From contig CANHVU010000003.1 of the NCBI GenBank assembly GCA_947464275.1, positions 62,001 to 126,000 of the forward strand: a DNA stretch of 64,000 bases, read 5' to 3'. The DNA is from Bacteroidota bacterium (lineage in GTDB: Bacteria; Bacteroidota; Bacteroidia; UKL13-3). The notes under the pieces were generated by a model. That model was given only the letters and a program-made list of their open reading frames with translations. It did not search any database and was not told the DNA's origin. The first letter of the stretch is position 1. Each line of letters begins with the position of its first letter. Position numbers and translations under genes: made by a program. Shown here piece by piece: positions 50,279 to 59,418 of the stretch.

Positions 50279-51295
50279 TTAATTATTTGCTTTAGCATCC
50301 TCAGTTTGGTATTCTAAAGCATTATCTAAATCAATGTTTTCAATCTTAATTTCTTGGATAGCTTCATTTTGATCAGCAAAAATTTCTATTTCTAACTCAT
50401 CTTCTACAATCAACTTTTCTTCCAAAACTTCCTCTAATTGATTCTCAGTTGATTCGTTTTTATCTATAATAAAACTTTCTTCAAATACCTCGTTCAAATG
50501 CACTTCTTCTAATTCGTCTACTCTTTCTTGAGTTATGAAAAAGTCTTTTGGTGTATTTTTGAGCAATTCAATTGCTTTTTCGGAGGCTTGCTGCTCGGCT
50601 TGTTTTTTATTGGTATGTTCCGCTTCACCAAACACTTTTTTGTTTACAATTACCGAAACTTTGAATATTTTTTGTTTTCCGTGAGCCAGCTCATCAACTT
50701 TAAAATCTAGGTTCATGCCCGATTTTTGAGTATATTCAATGAGCCTGCCTTTAAAGTTTTTTTCAGTTTGTTGCAATTTATCTACATCAATGTGCAAACG
50801 AAGCAGCTTTTCAATGATAAAGTATTTTGATTTTTTAAAACCTTTGTCTAAGAATATTGCACCAATAAACGCTTCTAAGGCATTACCAAAAATGCTATTC
50901 CTAACATTAATATTTTGCATACTTTTTCTATCGTACTCAACCAATTCGCTCAAACCAATTTTAAGAGCCAAATCGTTTAAACTAACTCTGCTAACAATCT
51001 TTGATCGTAACTCTGTTAAAAAACCCTCGTCTTTGTATGGATATTTTTTAAATAAATATTCGGCAATTACAGAGTTTAAAACAGCATCGCCCAAAAATTC
51101 CAATCGTTCATTGCTATCTTTACTACCGCTATTATGAATTTTACTAGCAATAGAATGATGCCTTAACGACTGCTTATAGCAACTTAGGTTTAAAGGTGTA
51201 ATACCTGTAATCTGTTTTATCCTTGTAAATAAAACACGATCTTTAGAAAAATAGTATTTAAAATTAGAAAAAAAGGTAATCAAATTATTCCTCAA
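50279..51295 (-). CDS. rnc: Ribonuclease III with long acidic C-terminal tail
   Basis: Residues about 15-160 are the RNase III domain with the signature NERLEFLGDAVLNSVIAEYLF and the second acidic site ALEAFIGAIFLDKG. About 165-240 is the double-stranded-RNA-binding domain (KGRLIEYTQKSGMNLDFKV, ANKKQAEQQASEKAIELL-like). The enzyme processes rRNA precursors and structured RNAs. The last 95 or so residues are very acidic (EEVHLNEVFEESF, QLEEVLEEKLIVEDELEIEIF) and are not part of the usual 220-250-aa protein. The start overlaps the end of fabF by 11 bases, so it is coupled to it. Confidence 0.93.
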   Translation of the reverse strand: MRNNLITFFSNFKYYFSKDRVLFTRIKQITGITPLNLSCYKQSLRHHSIASKIHNSGSKDSNERLEFLGDAVLNSVIAEYLFKKYPYKDEGFLTELRSKIVSRVSLNDLALKIGLSELVEYDRKSMQNINVRNSIFGNALEAFIGAIFLDKGFKKSKYFIIEKLLRLHIDVDKLQQTEKNFKGRLIEYTQKSGMNLDFKVDELAHGKQKIFKVSVIVNKKVFGEAEHTNKKQAEQQASEKAIELLKNTPKDFFITQERVDELEEVHLNEVFEESFIIDKNESTENQLEEVLEEKLIVEDELEIEIFADQNEAIQEIKIENIDLDNALEYQTEDAKANN

Positions 51296-52538
51296 ATTTC
51301 TTTATAATAATCGAGGCGTTGTGGCCACCAAAACCAAATGTATTACTTAAAACTGCTTTTACCTCGCGGTGTTGGGCTTTATTAAAAGTTAAATTTAATT
51401 TTGTGTCAAATGCTGGATCGTCTGTAAAGTGATTGATAGTTGGAGGAATGATACCTTTATTAATAGCTAACAAACTGGCAATTGCCTCAATAGCACCAGC
51501 TCCACCTAATAAATGACCAGTCATTGACTTAGTAGAACTAATATTAATATTGAATGCATGTTCACCAAAAACAGTTTGAATAGCTTTTATTTCTTGCGGA
51601 TCACCTAGTGGAGTCGATGTGCCGTGTACATTCACGTAATCAATTTCGGTTGGTTGCATACCTGCATCTAACAATGCAGCTTTCATAACATTAGCAGCAC
51701 CAATTCCTTCTGGATGAGGGGCTGTCATATGATAAGCATCGGCAGTTGCTCCATAACCAACTATTTCGCCATAAATTTTAGCACCACGAGCTTTGGCATG
51801 CTCTAATTCTTCAAGCATTAATGCACCAGCACCTTCACCTAACACAAATCCATCTCTATCTAAATCGAATGGACGTGAGGCAGTTTCTGGACTATCGTTT
51901 CTTTCAGAAAGCGCTTTCATTGAGTTAAAACCACCCATTGCAGCTTCGTTTACTACAGCCTCAGAACCACCAGTTAAAACCATATCGGCTCTATTTGATT
52001 GGATGTACATAAATGCATCTCCAATAGCGTTGGTACTTGAAGCACAAGCAGAAACAACTGCAAAGTTTGGACCTCTAAATCCGTATTTTATTGAAATTAA
52101 GCCCGCTGCTATATCAGCAATCATCATCGGAATGAAAAAAGGGCTAAAGCGTGGGGTTCCATCGCCTTTTGCAAACGAAGTAACTTCGTCTAGGAAAGTT
52201 TTTAATCCACCAATTCCAGAAGCCCAAATTACCCCAACTCTATCTTTGTTAACTGTCTCTAAGTCAAGTCCGCTGTCTTTAACGGCTTCGTCAGAAGTTA
52301 CCATAGCAAATTGGGTAAATCTGTCCATTCTCCTAGCATCTTTTTTATCAAGAAACTGGTTTGGATCAAAGTTTTTTACTTCGCAAGCAAATTTTGTTTT
52401 GAAATGGGTGGTATCAAATTGGGTAATTGGCGCACTGCCACTTACCCCATTTGATAATCCATTCCAATACTCCTGCAAACTGTTACCTATTGGAGTTATA
52501 GCTCCAAGGCCAGTAATTACTACTCTGCGTTTATGCAT
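51285..52538 (-). CDS. fabF: Beta-ketoacyl-ACP synthase II
   Basis: This 417-aa condensing enzyme has the catalytic Cys in VSACASSTNAIGDA, catalytic His in NVHGTSTPLGD and STKSMTGHLLGGAGA, and the glycine-rich GFGGHN near the end. It elongates acyl-ACP with malonyl-ACP in fatty acid synthesis. It follows acpP by 55 bases and overlaps rnc, giving the well-known acpP-fabF-rnc order. Confidence 0.96.
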   Translation of the reverse strand: MHKRRVVITGLGAITPIGNSLQEYWNGLSNGVSGSAPITQFDTTHFKTKFACEVKNFDPNQFLDKKDARRMDRFTQFAMVTSDEAVKDSGLDLETVNKDRVGVIWASGIGGLKTFLDEVTSFAKGDGTPRFSPFFIPMMIADIAAGLISIKYGFRGPNFAVVSACASSTNAIGDAFMYIQSNRADMVLTGGSEAVVNEAAMGGFNSMKALSERNDSPETASRPFDLDRDGFVLGEGAGALMLEELEHAKARGAKIYGEIVGYGATADAYHMTAPHPEGIGAANVMKAALLDAGMQPTEIDYVNVHGTSTPLGDPQEIKAIQTVFGEHAFNINISSTKSMTGHLLGGAGAIEAIASLLAINKGIIPPTINHFTDDPAFDTKLNLTFNKAQHREVKAVLSNTFGFGGHNASIIIKKFEE

Positions 52539-52593
52539 GTAAGATTAGTTTTGGGAGATGTTTGTTTTAATTTTTTTTGTAAAAATTAGCTGA

Positions 52594-52833
52594 TTATGAT
52601 TTTACATTTTGTTCAATGTAACTAACAGCTTGTCCAACTGTACCAATTTTTTCAGCTTGATCATCAGGAATTGCAATATTAAATTCTTTTTCAAATTCCA
52701 TAATTAGCTCTACAGTATCTAATGAATCTGCGCCTAAATCGTTTGTAAAACTTGCTTCGTCTGTAATTTCAGCTTCTTCAACACCAAGTTTGTCCATGAT
52801 GATGGTTTTTACTTTTCCTTTAATTTCTGACAT
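52594..52833 (-). CDS. acpP: Acyl carrier protein
   Basis: This 79-aa acidic helical protein has the phosphopantetheine attachment Ser in [15 protein letters not shown] at about residue 38. It carries the growing acyl chain in fatty acid synthesis. It leads the acpP-fabF-rnc operon. Upstream on the minus strand, TTTATTTG at about 52866-52873 resembles a -7 box with one mismatch. Confidence 0.96.
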   Translation of the reverse strand: MSEIKGKVKTIIMDKLGVEEAEITDEASFTNDLGADSLDTVELIMEFEKEFNIAIPDDQAEKIGTVGQAVSYIEQNVKS

Positions 52834-53088
52834 TTTTGTATTGTTTAAATTTTTAGATGTGGGTGCAAATAAAGCAGTTTTTATTAAAAAAATAAATTTT
52901 TATCTATTTCGGTAATTACTTAAGCTCGTTTTGCGAATGAATTTTGTTTTTATATATTGTGTTTTTTTCAATATTTATATTGTAATAATTTGATATTCAA
53001 TACTATTTATTTTAACATTTTACTTATCAAATTTGTGAATAATATTTATTCTTATAATACAATTTAACTTTCCTTTAGCAATAAATAT

Positions 53089-53733
53089 TTACATTTTTAT
53101 ACCGTATGCTAAATCGCCTGCATCACCTAAACCCGGAACTATATAACTATTTTCGTTTAAATCCTTATCAACTGCAGCCGTTATTATACTAGCTTTAGGC
53201 ATAAAACGGTTTATATAAACCAAACCTTGCTCACTAGCTATTAGACTAGCAATAATAACCTTAGCAGGAACCCCATGTTTGCAAATGGCTTGATAAGCCA
53301 AATACATGCTTCTGCCTGTGGCTAACATTGGGTCTATTAATATTACTGTTTTATCTTGCAAATTGGGAGATGCCATGTATTCAACTACAATTTCAAATTC
53401 GCCTGGAGCGCTATGCTTTCTATAAGCCGATACAAATGCAGAATCTGATTGATCAAAAAAATCTAGAAAACCTTCATGCATAATTAACCCAGCGCGTAAG
53501 ATGCTGCAAACTATAGGTTGATTATTAATTACATTCACCTCTGCATTTGCCAATGGAGTAGTTACAGTTTTGGTTTCGTAGTTTAATTGCTTACTTACCT
53601 CGTAAGCCAATATTTGAGCTATTCTGAATAAATTTTTTCTGAACCGAAGCGCATCTTTTTGTATTTCTTTATCTCTAATTTGAGCTAAAAAATGCTGAAC
53701 AATGGAGTTTTTTTCAGAAAGATTGATTAACAT
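53089..53733 (-). CDS. upp: Uracil phosphoribosyltransferase
   Basis: This 214-aa protein has the PRPP-binding ILIDPMLATGRSM at about residues 130-142, ILRAGLIMHEGFLDFF, and the uracil-binding C-terminal YIVPGLGDAGDLAYG. It salvages uracil to UMP. Length is that of the family (about 208). It lies 22 bases after the WD40 protein gene on the same strand. Confidence 0.94.
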   Translation of the reverse strand: MLINLSEKNSIVQHFLAQIRDKEIQKDALRFRKNLFRIAQILAYEVSKQLNYETKTVTTPLANAEVNVINNQPIVCSILRAGLIMHEGFLDFFDQSDSAFVSAYRKHSAPGEFEIVVEYMASPNLQDKTVILIDPMLATGRSMYLAYQAICKHGVPAKVIIASLIASEQGLVYINRFMPKASIITAAVDKDLNENSYIVPGLGDAGDLAYGIKM

Positions 53734-53755
53734 AAATAGAGGTAATTAATGTAGT

Positions 53756-54952
53756 TTACTTTTTTAACGATGGTGTTTTGTAAATTTTAACTGTATCAAT
53801 TTTAGAATTGTTAATGTTTGTATTTTTTACACTTGATTTGAAAGCCTTTATTTGAAATTTCAAACTATCTTGCTTAGTCAATGTTCTAATTTTCATAACA
53901 CTGTCAATCGCATTTTGAAATTTGTTGATGCGCATTTTACTCGCATCATTTAAGCCCATTGTAATTGGGTCTATTAAGTCCGTAGAATATATTCTTACAC
54001 CAAAATCAACTGAACCTTTTAACATAGGTGCTGCTGCAATTTGGCTATATTTTTTCAAAAAAACTAAATCTCTGGTATTGTAATTTTGACTTGCAATATT
54101 CTCAATTAGTCTACCCGTTTCCACTTCCCAAATTTTTATACTACCATCATTACACCCAGTTGCACAATATTTACTATCAAAACTGAAAGCTACAGCTGTT
54201 ACTTTCCAACAATCAACGGGTAGTTTTTTTAATTCTTTGCCCGTTTTTACCTCCCAAATTCGAGCACTTTTATCATTACTTCCACTTAGTAAATACTGTT
54301 GATTAGGGCTAATTTCTATGGCATTTATCATATCAGAATGACCAACAAATGAACGTTGAACCTGACCATTTGCAACATTAATAACCTTAATAATTGGCTC
54401 TCTTCCTGCAACAAATACTGTTCTTGGATCATTACTCATAACCATTGCATTTACTGCACTGCCAGTATTCAACTCTCTTAATTTTTTCTGTGTTTCTAAA
54501 CTCCAAATAATAATTTTACCATCATCATCGCCACTAAAAACTACTTTACCACTATTATCAAACATAATCGAATTAATATTTGAAACATGGCCATCATTGG
54601 CTACTAACATTTTTGTCTTTTTGAAAGTACTGTCAAATACATTAACTACAAAATCGTTTGAAGCGCTTGCAAGTAAATTTCCTTGTTTATTAAATTTTAA
54701 AGCATTTATAGGTGCTCTATGTGCATCATTTATCGATTTAATTAGTTTAAATGTGGTATCGTTGCAATTGTAAATATTGATAGTATTATCCCAACCTGCA
54801 GATGCCAATAAATTAAATTTAAAAGAAACAGCCAATGCATTAACATCATTAGTGTGTCCTGGTAAAATTAACTGATGCGAAGCAAGTTGTTTTTGAGCAA
54901 AAGCACCTTGCAATCCAAAAATAAAAAGTACAAATGGAATTAATTTCTTCAT
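53756..54952 (-). CDS. Secreted WD40 beta-propeller protein
   Basis: This 398-aa protein has a signal peptide (MKKLIPFVLFIFGLQGAFAQ) and about seven WD40 blades (for example INALKFNKQGNLLASASNDFVVNVFD, AIEISPNQQYLLSGSNDKSARIWEVKTG, AVAFSFDSKYCATGCNDGSIKIWEVETG) over about residues 30-320. A C-terminal helical region follows. It is a periplasmic or surface scaffold; WD40 proteins with signal peptides are common in Bacteroidota, but the partner here is unknown. It precedes upp on the same strand. Confidence 0.85.
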   Translation of the reverse strand: MKKLIPFVLFIFGLQGAFAQKQLASHQLILPGHTNDVNALAVSFKFNLLASAGWDNTINIYNCNDTTFKLIKSINDAHRAPINALKFNKQGNLLASASNDFVVNVFDSTFKKTKMLVANDGHVSNINSIMFDNSGKVVFSGDDDGKIIIWSLETQKKLRELNTGSAVNAMVMSNDPRTVFVAGREPIIKVINVANGQVQRSFVGHSDMINAIEISPNQQYLLSGSNDKSARIWEVKTGKELKKLPVDCWKVTAVAFSFDSKYCATGCNDGSIKIWEVETGRLIENIASQNYNTRDLVFLKKYSQIAAAPMLKGSVDFGVRIYSTDLIDPITMGLNDASKMRINKFQNAIDSVMKIRTLTKQDSLKFQIKAFKSSVKNTNINNSKIDTVKIYKTPSLKK

Positions 54953-55031
54953 TTTAGCTTAAAAAAATATTTGTCGCAATCTAATGTTTTATAAGTAAAT
55001 TCAAATAGGATTGTTACAAAAAGTCCAAATT

Positions 55032-55685
55032 TTAAATAGGCAAACCTTTTTGCCACTTAGGATATGATTTACAAAATTCGGTTAATTTACAATTATCACA
55101 CTTGGGTGATCTTGCGGTGCAAGTGTATCTTCCATGCAAAATCAACCAATGATGAGCTACAGCCACATATTCTTCTGGTATATATTTAATTAGCTCTTTT
55201 TCGGTTTGAAGTGGTGTTTTTGAATTGGTAGTTAAACCCAAACGATTACTTACTCTAAAAACGTGCGTATCAACGGCCATGCTTGGTTGGTTATAAACCA
55301 CCGAAGTAATTACATTGGCTGTTTTACGGCCTACTCCTGGCAGTTTTGTGAGAGTTTCTGTTGTTTCGGGAACTTTTCCGTTAAAATCGTTTACCAGCAT
55401 TTGAGCCATACCAATTAAGTGTTTGCTTTTATTACTTGGATAGCTAACTGATTTTATATAATAAAAAACTTCATCAAACTCAGCTTCGGCTAATTTTTGT
55501 GGAGTTGGAAAAGCTTTAAACAATGCTGGTGTAATCATATTGATACGTTTATCGGTACACTGAGCTGAAAGAATTACTGCTATTAAAAGTTGGAAAGGAT
55601 TTTCATAATGCAGTTCTGTTTCTGCAATTGGCTGATTAGTTTTAAAATAGTTTATAATTTGCTCAAATCGATCTTGCTTTCTCAT
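55032..55685 (-). CDS. nth: Endonuclease III
   Basis: The ORF track starts at 55736; Met 18 (55685) gives MRKQDRFEQIINYFK and the normal length of 217 aa, so I take it. Motifs are the HhH KLPGVGRKTANVI with the catalytic Lys, the catalytic Asp in MAVDTHVFRVSNR, and the [4Fe-4S] ligands in CTARSPKCDNCKLTEFC. It is a DNA glycosylase and AP lyase that removes oxidised pyrimidines. Confidence 0.95.
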   Translation of the reverse strand: MRKQDRFEQIINYFKTNQPIAETELHYENPFQLLIAVILSAQCTDKRINMITPALFKAFPTPQKLAEAEFDEVFYYIKSVSYPSNKSKHLIGMAQMLVNDFNGKVPETTETLTKLPGVGRKTANVITSVVYNQPSMAVDTHVFRVSNRLGLTTNSKTPLQTEKELIKYIPEEYVAVAHHWLILHGRYTCTARSPKCDNCKLTEFCKSYPKWQKGLPI

Positions 55686-55776
55686 AAAATGGGTTTGTTT
55701 TATTTCTACAATATTATGCTCAAAATGTTTAAACAATAATTGTATTGATTATTATTGCTCCAAAATAAATAAAAAC

Positions 55777-56301
55777 ATGAAACTATTTTCAACCATTGCC
55801 TTTATTTTAGTATTTACTATTGTAGGTTTTTCGCAAAACAATGCCGATTCGTTAATGAATGCTTTTACGCCTGAAAAAAAATCGGCTAAAATATTTACCC
55901 AAAAAGCCATTCAATTTAACTCAAACGATAGTATAAATCCTGATTACGAAATAAAAGCAGGTAATAAATTATTATTTGAGTACGAATTTAGAAGCAAAGA
56001 ATACCTTCAAATAGCCGATGACGAAATATTAGAAAGGTTAATTTTTACCATTAACCTAAAAGCAAATAGTTTTTACTTTAAATCATCTAACTTAAAAAAC
56101 ATACCTATATTATATACTCAAAGTTGTTTTTGCCGCGATGCAGGAACCTATAAAATAAAAAACGGAACATTTATAGGTACAAAAGTTAACAGCACTACTT
56201 GGAAAGTAAAAGTTAAATTTAGCTATATAGCCCGTAACTCTAATTTAGTGGTAAAAAAAGCATACACTTTAACCTACAAAATAGCTAAAAATAATGACTG
56301 A
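55777..56301 (+). CDS. Hypothetical secreted protein
   Basis: This 174-aa protein has a signal peptide (MKLFSTIAFILVFTIVGFSQ) and a beta-rich mature part with one CFC pair (QSCFCRDAG). No family is recognised. It overlaps the following GNAT gene by 8 bases, and three to four further genes follow closely on the plus strand, so it leads a short operon with rnhA and probably with the CDGSH and miaA genes. Confidence 0.6.
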   Translation: MKLFSTIAFILVFTIVGFSQNNADSLMNAFTPEKKSAKIFTQKAIQFNSNDSINPDYEIKAGNKLLFEYEFRSKEYLQIADDEILERLIFTINLKANSFYFKSSNLKNIPILYTQSCFCRDAGTYKIKNGTFIGTKVNSTTWKVKVKFSYIARNSNLVVKKAYTLTYKIAKNND

Positions 56302-56776
56302 TATTTTTGAAATAAAACCTGCTACCAAAAATGATGCAGGAATCATTTTAGAATTAATAAAAGATATAGCCGAATATGAAAAATTATCGGACCAAGTAGA
56401 AGCAACTGAAGAAAGTATTGTAAAATATTTATTTAGAGAAAAAGCTTTTGCGGAATGTTTGATTGGTTTTGAAAACCAAGTTCCAATTGGTTTTGCCTTG
56501 TTTTTCCATAACTACAGTACCTTTGTAAGCAAGCCCGGTATTTACTTGGAAGATTTATTTGTTAAAGAAAAATACAGAGGAAAAGGTTATGGCAAAAAAT
56601 TGTTGTTAAGACTAGTAAAAATAGCTCATGAGCGCAACTGCGGCAGAGTAGAATGGAGTGTGTTAAATTGGAACAAACCAGCTATTGATTTTTATGAAAG
56701 CTTGGGTGCTACACCCATGAATGAATGGACAGTTTACCGATTAAACCAAGAAGCAATAAATAAGTTAGTATTATAA
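56294..56776 (+). CDS. GNAT N-acetyltransferase, diamine acetyltransferase-like
   Basis: This 160-aa protein has FEIKPATKNDAGIILELIKDIAEYEKL at the N-terminus, the acetyl-CoA motif in LEDLFVKEKYRGKGYGKKLLLRL, and RVEWSVLNWNKPAIDFYESLGA, a pattern shared with spermidine/spermine and thialysine acetyltransferases. The actual amine is inferred. It overlaps the preceding gene by 8 bases and ends directly at the rnhA start. Confidence 0.88.
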   Translation: MTDIFEIKPATKNDAGIILELIKDIAEYEKLSDQVEATEESIVKYLFREKAFAECLIGFENQVPIGFALFFHNYSTFVSKPGIYLEDLFVKEKYRGKGYGKKLLLRLVKIAHERNCGRVEWSVLNWNKPAIDFYESLGATPMNEWTVYRLNQEAINKLVL

Positions 56777-57256
56777 ATGATTGTAAATATATATACCGAT
56801 GGTTCAGCAAGAGGAAACCCCGGAAATGGCGGTTATGGAATAGTATTAACCAGCGGACAGTTTAGAAAAGAACTTTCGGCTGGCTACCGATTAACTACCA
56901 ATAACCGAATGGAATTATTGGCTGTTATTATAGCATTGCAACAACTTAAAAAACCTAACACACAAGTTAACATTTACACCGATAGTAAATACGTATGCGA
57001 TGCCATTGAAAAAAAATGGGTTTTTGGATGGAAACAAAAAAACTTTGCTGGTAAAAAAAATGGTGATTTATGGAATGAGTTTTTAAAAATATATGCCCAA
57101 CACCAAGTAAAAATGCATTGGGTAAAAGGCCATGCCGGACATCCGGGGAATGAACGCTGCGACCAACTAGCCACAGCAGCTGCCGATGATAGAGCCAACC
57201 TAATGATTGACCATGTGTATGAACAAGAACAAAAAGCCGAAAAAGGTTTAGTTTAA
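56777..57256 (+). CDS. rnhA: Ribonuclease HI
   Basis: This 159-aa protein has the catalytic acidic residues in IYTDGSARGNPGNGGYG, NRMELLAVI, NIYTDSKYV and the late HWVKGHAGHPGNERCDQLA. It cuts the RNA strand of RNA-DNA hybrids. The ATG follows the GNAT stop without a gap. Confidence 0.95.
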   Translation: MIVNIYTDGSARGNPGNGGYGIVLTSGQFRKELSAGYRLTTNNRMELLAVIIALQQLKKPNTQVNIYTDSKYVCDAIEKKWVFGWKQKNFAGKKNGDLWNEFLKIYAQHQVKMHWVKGHAGHPGNERCDQLATAAADDRANLMIDHVYEQEQKAEKGLV

Positions 57257-57277
57257 AATATTGAATTATAAATAACC

Positions 57278-57700
57278 ATGAAAGAAATTACCAAAACCTA
57301 CACCAATGATGAAATAACCATTGTTTGGAAACCAAACACCTGCATTCATTCACGCATTTGTTTTTCAGGATTAGGAAAAGTATTCAATCCATCAGAGCGT
57401 CCTTGGGTAAAACCAGAAAATGCTTCTTCGGAAGAGTTAATGGCGCAAATAGATAAATGTCCAAGTGGGGCTTTGAGTTACTATAAAAAAAATGAAGCCA
57501 AAACTGAAAATGTAGAAGTGGAAACCATAGCCGAAGTTTCGGAAAATGGACCATTATTAGTTTATGGAAACTTAAAAGTGAAAAAAAATGATGGAACCAT
57601 TGAACAAAAAAACAAAGTAACTGCTTTTTGTCGTTGTGGTGCCTCTGGCAATAAACCATACTGCGATGGCAGTCACCGCAAAATTGATTTTAAAGGATAA
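57278..57700 (+). CDS. CDGSH iron-sulfur protein with 4Fe-4S mono-cluster-like N-terminal domain
   Basis: The 140-aa protein has an N-terminal divergent 4Fe-4S/ferredoxin-like part (TCIHSRICFSGLGKVFNP, IDKCPSGALSY; about residues 17-70) and a C-terminal CDGSH zinc-finger-like domain (FCRCGASGNKPYCDGSHRKIDF, about 112-135) that binds a [2Fe-2S] cluster with three Cys and one His. Such proteins are small cytoplasmic iron-sulfur proteins of uncertain role. It lies 21 bases after rnhA and 8 before miaA. Confidence 0.88.
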   Translation: MKEITKTYTNDEITIVWKPNTCIHSRICFSGLGKVFNPSERPWVKPENASSEELMAQIDKCPSGALSYYKKNEAKTENVEVETIAEVSENGPLLVYGNLKVKKNDGTIEQKNKVTAFCRCGASGNKPYCDGSHRKIDFKG

Positions 57701-57708
57701 AGCGTATT

Positions 57709-58602
57709 TTGGAAAATAAAAAATACTTAATTAGTGTAGTTGGGCCAACAGCTGTGGGCAAAACAGCCTTGGCAATTGAATTAGCTAAACACTATAAAAC
57801 AGTAATTCTTTCGGCTGATAGCAGGCAATTTTATAAAGAAATAAGTATTGGTACAGCTAAACCGAGCCAAGATGAATTAAACGCAGTAAAACACTATTTT
57901 ATTGATAATAAAAGTGTAACTGAAACTTATTCGGCAGGCGATTTTGAACGCGATGCAATGGATTTATTATCAAATCTGTTCCAAGAAAACAATCTTGTAA
58001 TTTTGGTTGGAGGAAGCGGCTTATACATAAAAGCCTTATGGGAAGGTTTAGATGAAATGCCTCCAGTTGATGAAGCATTGAGGCAAGAACTAATCAATAA
58101 TTTTGAGCAAAAAGGTATAACCTGTTTGCAAGAAAAACTGAAGGAATTAGATGCTGATAAATTACAAAATATGGATGCCCAAAACCCGCAACGGTTAATG
58201 AGAGCCATAGAAATTGCTAGTCAAAATGTTACCTTGAACAAAAATAAACCCAAGCGTCCTTTTGAATTAATAAAAATTTGTTTGAATAAAGACCGTGAAC
58301 AACTTTATGATACCATTAACAAACGAGTTGATATAATGATAAACAACGGTTTGTTAAAAGAATGCGAACAAATGGTAGATTTTCGAAATCATTATGCACT
58401 AAAAACGGTAGGTTATACCGAAGTTTTTGAGTTTTTTGATGGTATTCATTCATTGCCAAAGGCTATAGAATTAATTAAACAACATAGCCGAAATTATGCT
58501 AAAAGACAAATAACTTGGTTTAAGCGCGAAACTGATTTACAGTGGTTTGAACCCAATGAAACTACAAAAATTATTGAATTTATAAATAATAAAATGGCGT
58601 AA
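57709..58602 (+). CDS. miaA: tRNA dimethylallyltransferase (TTG start)
   Basis: This 297-aa protein has P-loop GPTAVGKT at residues 12-19, ILSADSRQFYKEISIGTAKP, and GGSGLYIKAL. It adds the isopentenyl group to A37 of tRNAs that read UNN codons. The P-loop lies so close to the N-terminus that the TTG at 57709 must be the start; no ATG exists before it in frame. It lies 8 bases after the CDGSH gene. Confidence 0.95.
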   Translation: MENKKYLISVVGPTAVGKTALAIELAKHYKTVILSADSRQFYKEISIGTAKPSQDELNAVKHYFIDNKSVTETYSAGDFERDAMDLLSNLFQENNLVILVGGSGLYIKALWEGLDEMPPVDEALRQELINNFEQKGITCLQEKLKELDADKLQNMDAQNPQRLMRAIEIASQNVTLNKNKPKRPFELIKICLNKDREQLYDTINKRVDIMINNGLLKECEQMVDFRNHYALKTVGYTEVFEFFDGIHSLPKAIELIKQHSRNYAKRQITWFKRETDLQWFEPNETTKIIEFINNKMA

Positions 58603-58623
58603 AAAAAGTTTGTTATTTTTTTG

Positions 58624-58631
58624 TACTTTTG
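58624..58631 (+). promoter_or_regulatory. -7 box TACTTTTG of the TerC-family gene
   Basis: A full match to TAnnTTTG, 33 bases before the ATG at 58665, within the typical AAAAAAAGTTTG ... TACTTTTGC arrangement. A -33 TTG at the standard spacing is not obvious. Confidence 0.5.
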
Positions 58632-58664
58632 CGGTTCAAAAAATAATCCACTTTCTTTTAAACT

Positions 58665-59402
58665 ATGATTGAATTTTTAAGCTCTCCAGAAGCTTGGTTA
58701 AGTTTATTTACTTTAACCATCCTAGAAATTGTACTTGGTGTAGATAACATCATTTTTATTTCTATCATTACAGGAAAACTACCTAAATTACAACAACTTA
58801 AAGCCAGAAGATTAGGATTATTTTTAGCCTTATTTATTCGTATTATTTTACTAGCATTTATAAGTAAAATTGTTCATGAACTAACTGATGATATCATAAC
58901 TTTATCGGGCATTGGCTTTAGCTGGAGAGATATCATTTTATTGGCTGGAGGTGTATTTTTATTATACAAAAGCAGCATTGAACTTTACGAAAAACTTGAA
59001 AAAGGACATGATGAAACAGAAGGTAAGTCAAAATACAACTCGTTTTGGAATGTAGTAATGCAAGTTATTGTTATTGATATTGTTTTCTCTTTCGATAGTA
59101 TTTTAACTGCGGTTGCAATATCTGATCATATTGAAATTATGGTAACTGCGGTTATTTTATCAATGATTGTAATGATGATTTTTGCTCAAAAAGTGGGTGA
59201 CTTTATCAACGATAACCCATCAATGAAAATTTTAGCTTTAGCTTTCCTATTAATGATTGGTGGCTTATTAACAGTAGAAGCTTTCGAAATTCATGTAGAG
59301 AAATCGTATATTTATTTTGCTTTGGCATTTAGTATTTTAGTAGAAATGTTAAACTTACGTTATCGCAAAAATGTAAGTAAAGGTAAATTTGATAATCACT
59401 AA
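58665..59402 (+). CDS. TerC family integral membrane protein
   Basis: This 245-aa protein has seven or so membrane segments and the family signatures LTILEIVLGVDNIIFISIITGKLP and VIVIDIVFSFDSILTAVAISDH, each with acidic residues in the membrane. TerC/YkoY-type proteins are involved in manganese or tellurite handling and metallation of exported enzymes; the metal is not determined here. It has its own -7 box and is followed 16 bases later by folD. Confidence 0.9.
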   Translation: MIEFLSSPEAWLSLFTLTILEIVLGVDNIIFISIITGKLPKLQQLKARRLGLFLALFIRIILLAFISKIVHELTDDIITLSGIGFSWRDIILLAGGVFLLYKSSIELYEKLEKGHDETEGKSKYNSFWNVVMQVIVIDIVFSFDSILTAVAISDHIEIMVTAVILSMIVMMIFAQKVGDFINDNPSMKILALAFLLMIGGLLTVEAFEIHVEKSYIYFALAFSILVEMLNLRYRKNVSKGKFDNH

Positions 59403-59418
59403 TTAAAGCAATTAAACC

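Noticed and set aside
51793-52542. 249-codon plus-strand ORF opposite fabF
   Set aside because: It is antisense to the strongly conserved fabF frame and has no recognisable domain; a codon-bias shadow.
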